From Burkholderiaceae bacterium (GTDB lineage: Bacteria > Pseudomonadota > Gammaproteobacteria > Burkholderiales > Burkholderiaceae_C), in NCBI GenBank assembly GCA_024235955.1, contig JACKLJ010000001.1, positions 1,101,501-1,165,500 on the forward strand: a DNA stretch of 64,000 nt, in the 5' to 3' direction. The notes under the pieces are model-generated. The model was not told the DNA's origin. It saw nothing but the letters and a program-made list of their open reading frames with translations, and did not search any database. The position numbers were made by a program, and so were the translations under genes. Below are positions 32,691 to 39,668 of the stretch, piece by piece (position 1 is the first letter of the stretch; each line of letters opens with the position of its first letter).

Positions 32691-33974
32691 ATGAGCGACT
32701 TTACAAGCGGTTTCTGGTCGGCTTTTGTGGCCGGCATCACGGCGGTGAGCATATTGGCTTGCATCCTGCTGCTGTGGATCAGCGGCAAGACCAAGGCCAT
32801 TACCTCGCACGACAACACCACCGGGCACGTGTGGGACGGCGACCTGCGAGAAATGAACAACCCGCTGCCGCGCTGGTGGGTGGGCCTGTTCATCATCACG
32901 GTGCTGTTCGCCATTGCCTACCTGTTCCTCTATCCGGGCATGGGCTCCTACAAGGGTTCCCTGGGCTGGTCTGCAACGGGGCAGTTCGACAAGGAAGTGA
33001 ACCAGGGTAACGAGCAGGTAGCACCGCTCTACGCCAAGTTCTCGGGCATGAGCACCGAGCAGCTGGCCAAGGATCCGGAGGCCATGGGCATCGGCGACCG
33101 CCTGTTCATGAACAACTGCTCGCAATGCCATGGTTCGGACGCGCGCGGCAGCAAGGGCTTTCCCAATCTGACCGACAACGACTGGAACTGGGGCGGTACG
33201 CCGGACAAGATCCAGGAAACCATCACCCACGGTCGCATGGGCGTCATGCCCCCGCAGGCAGCGGCCATTGGTACGCCGGACGACGTACGCAATCTGGCCA
33301 ACTACGTGCTGAGCCTGTCGGGTGCACCGAACGACTCCACCCGCGCCGGTCTGGGCAAGGCCAAGTTCGTGGTGTGCTCGGCATGTCACGGTCCTGATGG
33401 CAAGGGCAACCAGGCCCTGGGTGCCCCCAACCTGACGGACAACGTATGGTTCCTTGGCCCGGGCGTCGAATCGCACGTGGTCAGCATGATCAACAACGGC
33501 CATATGGGCGTGATGCCGGCGTGGGAAAGCAAATTCACGCCCGAGCAGATCAAGGTTCTGACCGCTTATGTCTGGGGCAAGGGCGGTGGCGTCGCGGCAC
33601 CTGCCGCAGCGCCTGCACCTGCAGCCGCCGCCGCTCCGGTCGCGGCCGATAGCCCCTCCGTCACCGTGGACAACGGTGTGGTGAAGTTCTTCTTCGCCAC
33701 GGGCAAGGCCGATCTCGCCACCGGTGCCGACAAGGCGCTGGCTGATGTGGTGGCCGGTGTTCAGGCAGGCAAAAAAGCCATGATCAGCGGCTTCGTGGAC
33801 AGCTCGGGCAACGCCGCCCAGAATGATGAGCTGGCCAAGCAGCGCGCATTCGCGGTGCGCGACCAGTTGAAGGCCTTGGGCGTGGCCGAGGACAAGATCG
33901 AGCTGAAGAAGCCCGAGAACGTCGACGCCGGTGCCGGCGCGCAGGCGCGCCGCGTGGAGGTTTCGCTGGTCTGA
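32691..33974 (+). CDS. ccoP: cbb3 oxidase diheme subunit CcoP with C-terminal OmpA-like domain
   Basis: A 427-residue protein; ordinary CcoP is about 300. The N-terminal half is standard: two transmembrane helices (FVAGITAVSILACILLLW and WWVGLFIITVLFAIAYLFLY), then two c-type heme sites, CSQCH (residues 143-147) and CSACH (229-233), with GHMGVMPAW and HGRMGVMPP Met ligands. After an Ala/Pro linker (about 302-320) comes an extra domain from about residue 321 (VTVDNGVVKFFFATGKADLA ... AQARRVEVSLV) with the beta-alpha pattern of OmpA/MotB peptidoglycan-binding domains. This is one continuous open reading frame without shift. The start follows AGGAAG. Heme function is secure; the role of the extension is unknown. 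Confidence 0.95.
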   Translation: MSDFTSGFWSAFVAGITAVSILACILLLWISGKTKAITSHDNTTGHVWDGDLREMNNPLPRWWVGLFIITVLFAIAYLFLYPGMGSYKGSLGWSATGQFDKEVNQGNEQVAPLYAKFSGMSTEQLAKDPEAMGIGDRLFMNNCSQCHGSDARGSKGFPNLTDNDWNWGGTPDKIQETITHGRMGVMPPQAAAIGTPDDVRNLANYVLSLSGAPNDSTRAGLGKAKFVVCSACHGPDGKGNQALGAPNLTDNVWFLGPGVESHVVSMINNGHMGVMPAWESKFTPEQIKVLTAYVWGKGGGVAAPAAAPAPAAAAAPVAADSPSVTVDNGVVKFFFATGKADLATGADKALADVVAGVQAGKKAMISGFVDSSGNAAQNDELAKQRAFAVRDQLKALGVAEDKIELKKPENVDAGAGAQARRVEVSLV

Positions 33975-34067
33975 TGTCCTGCCATCCAGGGTCGTTCGCG
34001 GCCCTGACCGGGAGTCCTGACAACGCGCTGGTGCTTGCCTTTGTGGGCGAGCCCCAGCGCGTTATTC

Positions 34068-34081
34068 TTGAGGCAGATCAA
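34068..34081. promoter_or_regulatory. FNR/ANR-type box upstream of ccoG
   Basis: TTGAGGCAGATCAA, one mismatch to TTGAT-N4-ATCAA, with an AATAAT -10 candidate at 34103-34108 that places the box at about -41. It lies in an AT-rich pocket between ccoP and ccoG and implies a separate promoter for ccoG-ccoH. Confidence 0.7.
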
Positions 34082-34193
34082 TTATATTTGAGCGTATGCG
34101 CAAATAATCAAACTATTGGCCATCCAATGATTGGGCTGCCTCGGCATCGCGCTGCCGGCTGGCCTGACCATATGGTCGCTGTCCGAGACTGAC

Positions 34194-35627
34194 GTGAGCA
34201 CCTCAACCACTCCCACCCCCGACAAGGCCGCTGCCGCAGCGGCCGCCGCCAGCGATCCGGAAATGGTGTCGCTTTACCAGGCGCACAAGAAGATCTACCC
34301 GCGCAGCGTGACTGGGTTGTTCGCCAAGTGGCGATGGGTGCTCGTATTCCTCACGCAGATCTTCTTCTACGGGATGCCGTGGCTGCAGTGGGGCGGCCGG
34401 CAGGCCATGCTCTTCGATCTGGAAGCCCGGCGCTTCTACATCTTCGGCCTGGTGCTGTACCCACAGGATGTGATCTACCTGACGGGCATCCTGATCATTT
34501 CCGCGTTGTCGCTGTTCCTGTTCACGGCTGTGGCGGGTCGGCAATGGTGTGGCTACGCCTGCCCGCAAACCGTTTACACCGAGATCTACCTCTGGATCGA
34601 GCGCAAGATCGAGGGTGATCGAAGTGCGCGCATGCGGCTGGACGCCTCGCCCATGTCGGCGACGAAGCTGTGGCGCAAGGTGGCCAAGCAGGCGGCCTGG
34701 ATCGCAGTGGGTCTGTGGACGGGTTTCACCTTCGTCGGCTACTTCGCACCCATCCGTGAACTGGGCTCGCATGTGCTGCACTGGACGCTCGGGCCCTGGG
34801 AAACCTTCTGGATCTTCTTCTACGGCTTTGCCACCTATGGCAACGCCGGCTTCATGCGCGAGCAGGTGTGCAAGTACATGTGTCCCTATGCGCGCTTCCA
34901 GAGCGCCATGTTCGACAAGGACACGCTGATCGTCAGCTACGACACCACCCGGGGCGAGCCGCGCGGCGCACGCTCCAAGAAGGCCGATCCCAAGGCACTG
35001 GGCTTGGGCGATTGCGTGGATTGCACGCTGTGCGTTCAGGTCTGCCCCACGGGCATCGACATCCGCAAGGGCCTGCAGTACGAATGCATCAGCTGCGCGG
35101 CCTGCATCGACGTTTGCGATGGTGTGATGGAGAAGGTGGGATACCCCAAGGGCCTGATCCGCTACACCACCGAGAATGGCCTGAACAACGGCTGGACGCA
35201 GCAGCAGATCTGGCGCCGCGTGTTTCGCCCGCGCGTGCTGCTCTACTGCACGGTGCTGGGCATCATCATTGCCGGATTCTTCGTCAGCCTGTTCCTGCGC
35301 ACGCCCTTCAAGGTCGACATCGTGCGCGATCGTGCCACGCTGGCTCGCATCGTCGAGGGCGGCAAGATCGAGAACGTCTACCGCATCCAGATCATGAACG
35401 CGAGCGAGAAGCCGCAGACTTACAACTTGTCGGTAGACGGCTTGAGCGGTCTGGAGCTGACGTCCGAGAAGAGCGTCACCGTGGACGGCGCGCAATCGCT
35501 ATGGGTGCCGGTGCAGTTGCGCGTGCCCTACGACGCCGCCGCGCCGGGGTCGCATACCATTCACTTCAAGATCGCGTCCGACGGACACGACATTTCCGAG
35601 AAATCGGTCTTCATGGTGCCAAGATGA
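34194..35627 (+). CDS. ccoG: cbb3 oxidase assembly ferredoxin/copper reductase CcoG
   Basis: A 477-residue membrane protein of the CcoG/RdxA/FixG family, reported to reduce copper for cbb3 assembly. Five or so transmembrane helices surround GRQWCGYACPQTVYTEIYLW and a conserved KYMCPYARFQ segment. Two ferredoxin-like clusters follow, CVDCTLCVQVCPTGID and CISCAACIDVCDGVME (about residues 278-320), and then a C-terminal Ig-like domain. A GTG start (MSTSTTPTPDKAA) is proposed; an in-frame TTG 63 bases upstream would add a hydrophobic segment. Its own FNR-type box lies 113 bp upstream. It overlaps ccoH by 4 bp (ATGA). Confidence 0.94.
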   Translation: MSTSTTPTPDKAAAAAAAASDPEMVSLYQAHKKIYPRSVTGLFAKWRWVLVFLTQIFFYGMPWLQWGGRQAMLFDLEARRFYIFGLVLYPQDVIYLTGILIISALSLFLFTAVAGRQWCGYACPQTVYTEIYLWIERKIEGDRSARMRLDASPMSATKLWRKVAKQAAWIAVGLWTGFTFVGYFAPIRELGSHVLHWTLGPWETFWIFFYGFATYGNAGFMREQVCKYMCPYARFQSAMFDKDTLIVSYDTTRGEPRGARSKKADPKALGLGDCVDCTLCVQVCPTGIDIRKGLQYECISCAACIDVCDGVMEKVGYPKGLIRYTTENGLNNGWTQQQIWRRVFRPRVLLYCTVLGIIIAGFFVSLFLRTPFKVDIVRDRATLARIVEGGKIENVYRIQIMNASEKPQTYNLSVDGLSGLELTSEKSVTVDGAQSLWVPVQLRVPYDAAAPGSHTIHFKIASDGHDISEKSVFMVPR

Positions 35628-35932
35628 ACACAGTACAGAACACCCCCCAGCTTCCTTGGTGGAAACACGGCCACCTCTGGCTCGTGATCGGGGGGCCGGC
35701 GGTGGTGGTGGTGGCATCGTTCTTCACGCTGTTCCTGGCTATCCGCACACCCGATCCGGTCTACCAGGACGCTCCCGGCAGCCGCGCCGGTGCGCCCCCG
35801 GCAGATGAAGTAAGTAGCGCCCATGGCAGCGCCCATGCACCGGCCATGCAGGCGCGCAACCACGCAGCCACGGGTGGCGTGCCGCCAGCCGCGCAGAATC
35901 AGGTCACGAACGACCCCGCGGCAGGGCGCTGA
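35624..35932 (+). CDS. ccoH: FixH/CcoH-like cbb3 oxidase assembly protein, short form
   Basis: A 102-residue protein with one transmembrane helix (HLWLVIGGPAVVVVASFFTLFLA) preceded by PWWKHGH and followed by AIRTPDPVYQD. The helix, its flanks and the position after ccoG fit FixH/CcoH, which helps assemble the cbb3 complex. Classical FixH has a further periplasmic domain of about 100 residues; here only a low-complexity tail follows. Translation is coupled to ccoG (ATGA). Confidence 0.78.
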   Translation: MNTVQNTPQLPWWKHGHLWLVIGGPAVVVVASFFTLFLAIRTPDPVYQDAPGSRAGAPPADEVSSAHGSAHAPAMQARNHAATGGVPPAAQNQVTNDPAAGR

Positions 35933-35992
35933 GCGCTACCGCAAGGAGTACTGATTGTTTTGCAACCCAAGGGCCCAGAAGGAGACAGACCC

Positions 35993-36244
35993 ATGTTGCG
36001 GGAACGACTGATGTGGATTGCCTGGCCCGCCTTTTTGATGGCGGCCGTGCTGGAGATGGCGGTATTTGCCGTGCTCGATCCGGAAACCATCGCACTGTTC
36101 GGGCAGCGGCTCGACTGGTCGCGCCCGGCGGTCTACACCGTCACCTTCTTCATCTTCTGGGGCACGATGATGGCCTCGAGCGCGCTGACCACGCTGCTGG
36201 CCATGTCGCCGTTCGAGGTCAACCGGCAAGCCGCTGAGGGCTGA
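35993..36244 (+). CDS. Small two-helix membrane protein at the end of the cco cluster
   Basis: An 83-residue protein with two hydrophobic helices (MWIAWPAFLMAAVLEMAVFA and AVYTVTFFIFWGTMMASSAL) and a short cytoplasmic tail ending in FEVNRQAAEG. It has a good Shine-Dalgarno (GAAGGAGACAGACCC) 60 bp after ccoH, so it is probably expressed with the cco genes. I do not recognise a named family; the context suggests a role in oxidase assembly or membrane environment, but this is only association. Confidence 0.75.
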   Translation: MLRERLMWIAWPAFLMAAVLEMAVFAVLDPETIALFGQRLDWSRPAVYTVTFFIFWGTMMASSALTTLLAMSPFEVNRQAAEG

Positions 36245-36321
36245 GGCTTCGAAGCTTTGCGTCAGCGGTGTGCGGCCAGAGCGGGCTGCAGGTGCTGCAT
36301 GACAGGGGTAGGGAGAGAAAA

Positions 36322-36420
36322 GGGTGACGAGCCTTGACCCCGGCACTGGCTACACAGTTAGGGCTGCTTGGTTCCCCACCTGACCCGGTTGGCCGCTTCA
36401 CCATGCGGGAAGGCCCGTCA
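36322..36420 (-). ncRNA. ffs: 4.5S RNA of the signal recognition particle
   Basis: The minus strand contains the conserved SRP domain IV: GGGTCAGGTGGGGAACCAAG followed by CAGCCCTAA. The GGAA tetraloop sits on a TGG/CCA stem and the internal loop strands CAGG and AGCAG are exact. The 5' end (GACGGGCCTT) pairs with the 3' end (AAGGCTCGTC) to close a hairpin of about 97 nt. A TTTTCTCTCC run follows the 3' end. The RNA binds Ffh and guides nascent membrane proteins to FtsY, encoded at 19-20 kb. Adjacency to dnaX is common in this group. Ends are estimated to within a few bases. Confidence 0.9.
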
Positions 36421-36424
36421 TGTT

Positions 36425-36673
36425 CTATTGTAGTTGCAGACGCGATTCCGCTTCAGGCCGCCCGAAGCTCAGGGCGAGAAGATTCAGCACCTCGGCTCGC
36501 AAGGCCTGAAGCTCATCCGCGTCGTGACAGGTCTGCAGGCGGGCGCGCAGGCGCTCGGCTCGGGGGTGACAGCAACCCTCCAGGGCGTCCACCAGCAGGC
36601 GTGCCTGCGGGTCCTTGATGCGCCGGACATCGGCCGCATTACACGGCGGGACCGAACATTCGTACTGGAACAT
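36425..36673 (-). CDS. Small hypothetical protein upstream of ffs
   Basis: Open frame of 82 codons starting MFQYECSVPPCNAADVRR and continuing as charged amphipathic helices (ARLLVDALEGCCHPRAERL, ADELQALRAEVLNLLALSFG). The regular helix-forming composition and absence of low-complexity Arg/Ala/Pro runs suggest a real gene rather than an antisense artefact. Its stop lies on the -10 region of the ffs promoter. It has four cysteines without a clear metal motif. No family recognised. Confidence 0.5.
   Translation of the reverse strand: MFQYECSVPPCNAADVRRIKDPQARLLVDALEGCCHPRAERLRARLQTCHDADELQALRAEVLNLLALSFGRPEAESRLQLQ
36427..36455 (-). promoter_or_regulatory. Promoter of ffs
   Basis: TACAAT (minus strand, 36432-36427) is a good -10 hexamer 7 bp from the predicted 5' end at 36420, with a weak -35 (TGAAGC, 36455-36450) at 17-bp spacing. 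Confidence 0.6.
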
Positions 36674-36869
36674 GGATCAATCGGTACGCTTCCGGCCGGC
36701 GCGAGACATGCCTTGGCATGCCCTGCTCCAACCGTCACGAATTGACTTTGTTGCGCTGCAGCATACCCCTTTTTGGGGACGTGTGGCTAGGGAGAACCCC
36801 TGATTCATCCGCGATCCGAGAGTTGCCTCTAATTCCGGCGAGGCTGATTGCGGCACGTAAAATCCCCGC
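36674..36869. other. Divergent leader between the small hypothetical gene and dnaX
   Basis: 196 bp of moderate G+C containing TTGACTTTGTTGCGCTGCAG (36740-36759), whose TTGACT could act as a -35 for dnaX, but no convincing matching -10 was seen. No repeat family copy here. Confidence 0.35.
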
Positions 36870-38936
36870 ATGTCGTATCTGGTGCTGGCCCGCAAATACC
36901 GTCCCCGCAATTTCTCGGAGATGGTGGGCCAGGAGCATGTGGTGCAGGCGCTTTCCAACGCGCTGGAACAGCAGCGGCTGCATCATGCCTACCTGTTCAC
37001 CGGAACGCGCGGCGTGGGCAAGACCACGGTGTCGCGCATCCTGGCCAAGTCGCTCAACTGCGTGGGCGCTGACGGGCAGGGTGGCATCACCGCCACGCCA
37101 TGCGGCGTGTGCCCGGCATGCACCGAGATCGATGCCGGCCGCTTCGTTGATTACACCGAGCTCGATGCCGCCTCCAACCGCGGCGTGGACGAGGTGCAGG
37201 GCTTGCTCGAACAGGCGGTCTACAAGCCGGTGCAGGGGCGCTTCAAGGTCTTCATGATCGACGAAGTGCACATGCTCACCAACACCGCCTTCAACGCCAT
37301 GCTGAAGACGCTGGAGGAGCCGCCCGAATACCTGAAATTCGTGCTCGCCACCACCGACCCGCAGAAGGTGCCCGTCACGGTGCTGAGCCGCTGCCTGCAG
37401 TTCAACCTGCGGCCCATGGCGCCGGAGACCGTGCTGCAGCACCTGGAGCATGTGCTGGCGCAGGAAAGCGTGCCGGCCGAGCCGCAGGCGCTGCGGTTGC
37501 TGGCGCGTGCCGCGCGCGGCTCCATGCGCGACGCGCTCAGCCTGACGGACCAGGCCATCGCCTTCGGTTCCGGCAGGCTGGAAGAGGCCGCCGTGCGCCA
37601 GATGCTCGGCAGCGCCGACCGCGGCGTCGTGTTCCAGCTGATCGATGCGCTGTCGCGTGGCGACGGCAAGGCGGTGGTGGAGCTCTCCGATGCGTTGCGC
37701 GCAGCCGGGCTGAATGCCGCTTCCACCCTGGAGGACATGACCGGCGTGCTGCAGCGCATGGCCGTGCGCCAGGCCGTGCCCGACATGCCGGTGGACGAGA
37801 CCGACCCGGAGGCTGCCGAAATCGCCCGCCTGGCCGCTGCCATGCCGGCCGACGAGACACAGCTGCTCTACAGCCTGTGCCTGCACGGCCGCGCCGAACT
37901 CGGCCTGGCGCCGGACGAATACGCCGGCCTCACCATGGTGCTGCTGCGCCTGCTGCCGTTCAAGGCGCCGGCGGGTGACCAGCCAGTTGAGGTAGCGGCG
38001 CAGGAAAAAAAAAGCCTGAAATCGGCTGAGGCTGCGGCACCGCAGGGCGCGCGGGCCGGGTCGCATGGCGCCGGCGCCGGCGCCGGCGCCGGCGCTGTCG
38101 CTACGCCGGCCCGGCCCGATTCAGCTGTCACGCCGCAGCCTTCCGCGCCTGCACCGGCGCCAGATCGCGTCGCGCCAGAACCCTCCAATGTCCAGGCCGC
38201 GGCCGTCCATGCCGCTGCGGCGCAGCCCGAGACGGATGACGACCTGCCTCCGCAGCCGCCCTGGGAAGACCCGGCCGATGCTGATCTGCCGCCCGTCGAC
38301 TGGGACGATGCGGATCTGGCGGCGCCACCACGCGCCGTCACCACGCCGGCACATCCGTCGATCCAGCCGCTGCCGGTGCGCCGGCCAGCGTTGTCGCCAG
38401 CCCAGGATTCACAAGGAAACAGGCCTCCAGCCCAGGAAGGGCGGGCGCAGGCAGCTTCAGAAATAGTAGCATTTCAAGTGCGTGAGAGTGCCGACATGGC
38501 CGAGCGCGCGGTGCGCACCGCCGCTGCGCCGGAGCCGCCGCCAGTGCGTGCGTCGGCCGAGGGCGACTTCTGGCACGAGCTGGTGCAGGACCTGGTGGCG
38601 CGCGAGCTGGTGACGGCGCTGGTGCGTGAGCTGGCGCTGCAGGCGCAGCTGGTGGCGCGCACCGACACGCAATGGACGCTGCGTGTGGAGAACGAATCGC
38701 TGGCCCAGTCCGCCGCCGCCGAGCGCCTGCAGGAGGCGTTGCGCGGTGCCGGCCATCCGGTGCGCCTCAAGGTGGACGTGGGCCTGGTGGACGATAGCCC
38801 GTCGCGCCGCAACGCCATCGCCAACGCGCGCCGCCAGAAGGCCGCCGAGGCGCTGCTCATGGCCGATCCGTTCGTGCAGGAGATGATGCGCGACTTTGGG
38901 GCGAAAATCGTGCCTGGAAGCGTGAAGCCGTTGTAA
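36870..38936 (+). CDS. dnaX: DNA polymerase III subunits tau and gamma
   Basis: A 688-residue clamp-loader ATPase. N-terminal AAA+ domain: YRPRNFSEMVGQEHVVQAL, Walker A FTGTRGVGKTT (about residue 43), zinc-binding cysteines in CVGADG...CGVCPACTEI, Walker B VFMIDEVHML, sensor-type SRCLQFNLRPM. Domain III follows to about residue 370. At codons 379-381 there is an A9 run (38005-38013) where slippage would give a short gamma form. Beyond it is a Pro/Ala-rich linker with a GGCGCC hexamer tract and a family A repeat (about residues 510-535), then the tau-specific C-terminal domain (ELVQDLVARELVTALVRELA). It begins the dnaX-ybaB-recR order. Confidence 0.96.
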   Translation: MSYLVLARKYRPRNFSEMVGQEHVVQALSNALEQQRLHHAYLFTGTRGVGKTTVSRILAKSLNCVGADGQGGITATPCGVCPACTEIDAGRFVDYTELDAASNRGVDEVQGLLEQAVYKPVQGRFKVFMIDEVHMLTNTAFNAMLKTLEEPPEYLKFVLATTDPQKVPVTVLSRCLQFNLRPMAPETVLQHLEHVLAQESVPAEPQALRLLARAARGSMRDALSLTDQAIAFGSGRLEEAAVRQMLGSADRGVVFQLIDALSRGDGKAVVELSDALRAAGLNAASTLEDMTGVLQRMAVRQAVPDMPVDETDPEAAEIARLAAAMPADETQLLYSLCLHGRAELGLAPDEYAGLTMVLLRLLPFKAPAGDQPVEVAAQEKKSLKSAEAAAPQGARAGSHGAGAGAGAGAVATPARPDSAVTPQPSAPAPAPDRVAPEPSNVQAAAVHAAAAQPETDDDLPPQPPWEDPADADLPPVDWDDADLAAPPRAVTTPAHPSIQPLPVRRPALSPAQDSQGNRPPAQEGRAQAASEIVAFQVRESADMAERAVRTAAAPEPPPVRASAEGDFWHELVQDLVARELVTALVRELALQAQLVARTDTQWTLRVENESLAQSAAAERLQEALRGAGHPVRLKVDVGLVDDSPSRRNAIANARRQKAAEALLMADPFVQEMMRDFGAKIVPGSVKPL
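38005..38045 (+). promoter_or_regulatory. Programmed slippage site in dnaX
   Basis: GAAAAAAAAAG contains nine A residues. Both alternative frames hit a stop at once: TGA at 38027-38029 after a gain of one A (minus-one frame) and TGA at 38017-38019 after loss of one A. A small hairpin, CTGCG-GCAC-CGCAG, follows at 38032-38045. Predicted gamma lengths are about 386 or 382 residues. Confidence 0.7.
38064..38096. repeat. GGCGCC hexanucleotide tract in dnaX
   Basis: Consecutive GGCGCC units encode alternating Gly-Ala in the interdomain linker. Copy-number change would keep the reading frame, so length variation between strains is expected. Confidence 0.8.
38400..38472 (-). repeat. Family A repeat inside dnaX
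   Basis: GAAACAGGCCTCCAGCCCAG, GAAGGGCGGGCGCAGGCAGC and TTCAGAAATAGTAGC are the reverse complement of the family A core, reading as an open segment of the DnaX linker (PPAQEGRAQAASEIVAF). Confidence 0.88.
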
Positions 38937-39052
38937 CCCCCCGTGGCGCTGCGCGCCTTCCCCCAGAGAGGACGACGCCAGTGGCAGGGCCAAGCCCGAT
39001 CCACGGCCTCCGCTGGACTGGCCTGCCCCGCGGCCGGTCGATCAAGAGGTTC
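38937..39052 (+). repeat. Family B 3'-end repeat after dnaX
   Basis: Directly after the TAA stop: CCCCCCGTGGCGCTGCGCGC, CTTCCCCCAGAGAGG, ACGACGCCAGTGGC, CCACGGCCTCCGCTGGACTG and GCCTGCCCCGCGGCC. More diverged than other copies but in the same order and direction. Confidence 0.75.
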
Positions 39053-39078
39053 TCGTAGATTTTGACCAAAGGAAACCG

Positions 39079-39414
39079 ATGTTCAACAAAGGACAACTCG
39101 CCGGCCTGATGAAGCAGGCCCAGGCCATGCAGGACAACCTCAAGAAGGCCCAGGACGAACTGGCGCTGATGGAGGTGGAAGGTGAATCCGGCGCCGGCCT
39201 GGTGAAGGTGCTGATGACCGCCAAGCACGACGTCAAGCGCGTCACCATCGACCCGAGCCTGCTCGCCGACGACAAGGACATGCTGGAAGACCTGGTGGCC
39301 GCCGCCTTCAACGCTGCCGTGCGCAAGGCCGAGGAACTGTCGGCCGAGAAGATGGGCAAGCTGATGCCGGCGGGCATGCCTGGCCTGCCGCCGGGCATGA
39401 AGTTCCCGTTTTAA
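39079..39414 (+). CDS. ybaB: YbaB/EbfC nucleoid-associated protein
   Basis: A 111-residue DNA-binding protein of the YbaB/EbfC family. The N-terminal GQLAGLMKQAQAMQDNLKKA helix, VEGESGAGLVKVLMTAKHDV, and the Met/Pro/Gly-rich C-terminus (LMPAGMPGLPPGMKFPF) are characteristic. It forms a dimer that binds DNA and is usually encoded between dnaX and recR, as here. The start follows AAAGGAAACCG. A family B repeat starts directly at its stop. Confidence 0.95.
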   Translation: MFNKGQLAGLMKQAQAMQDNLKKAQDELALMEVEGESGAGLVKVLMTAKHDVKRVTIDPSLLADDKDMLEDLVAAAFNAAVRKAEELSAEKMGKLMPAGMPGLPPGMKFPF

Positions 39415-39610
39415 GGGGGCCACCCCTCTGACTCGCTTTGCGCCTCGGTGCTCGCCGCCAGTGTCGGCGGCCCTTCGACCTGTCCAGGCCTGCGCAGGCA
39501 AGTCTGGAGCCGCGGGCCTCAGCCCCCTGTCCTGCGGAACGGGTGGGCCGCCAGAGGGCGGGGCAAGCCGCGCCTCGGCGGTCGCTGGCTTGGCCCGCTT
39601 CTCCGCCATG
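39415..39610 (+). repeat. Family B 3'-end repeat after ybaB
   Basis: From the stop: GGGGGCCACCCCTCTGACTC, GCCTCGGTGCTCGCCGCCAG, a CCTGCGCAGGCAAGTCTGGA block, GCCGCGGGCCTCAGCCCCCT, and a terminal GGCGGTCGCTGGCTTGGCCC. It shares the long internal blocks with the copy after rnhA. Confidence 0.85.
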
Positions 39611-39668
39611 GCTGCACAGGTGTATCGCGCGAGAACCCAATGGTTCACTGAATGGAAAGAACTGCCCA

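Noticed and set aside
34084..34101. A fourth FNR-like box (TTGAGCGTATGCGCAA) just after the one upstream of ccoG
   Set aside because: The half-sites are 6 bp apart and the right half is CGCAA, so it does not fit TTGAT-N4-ATCAA.
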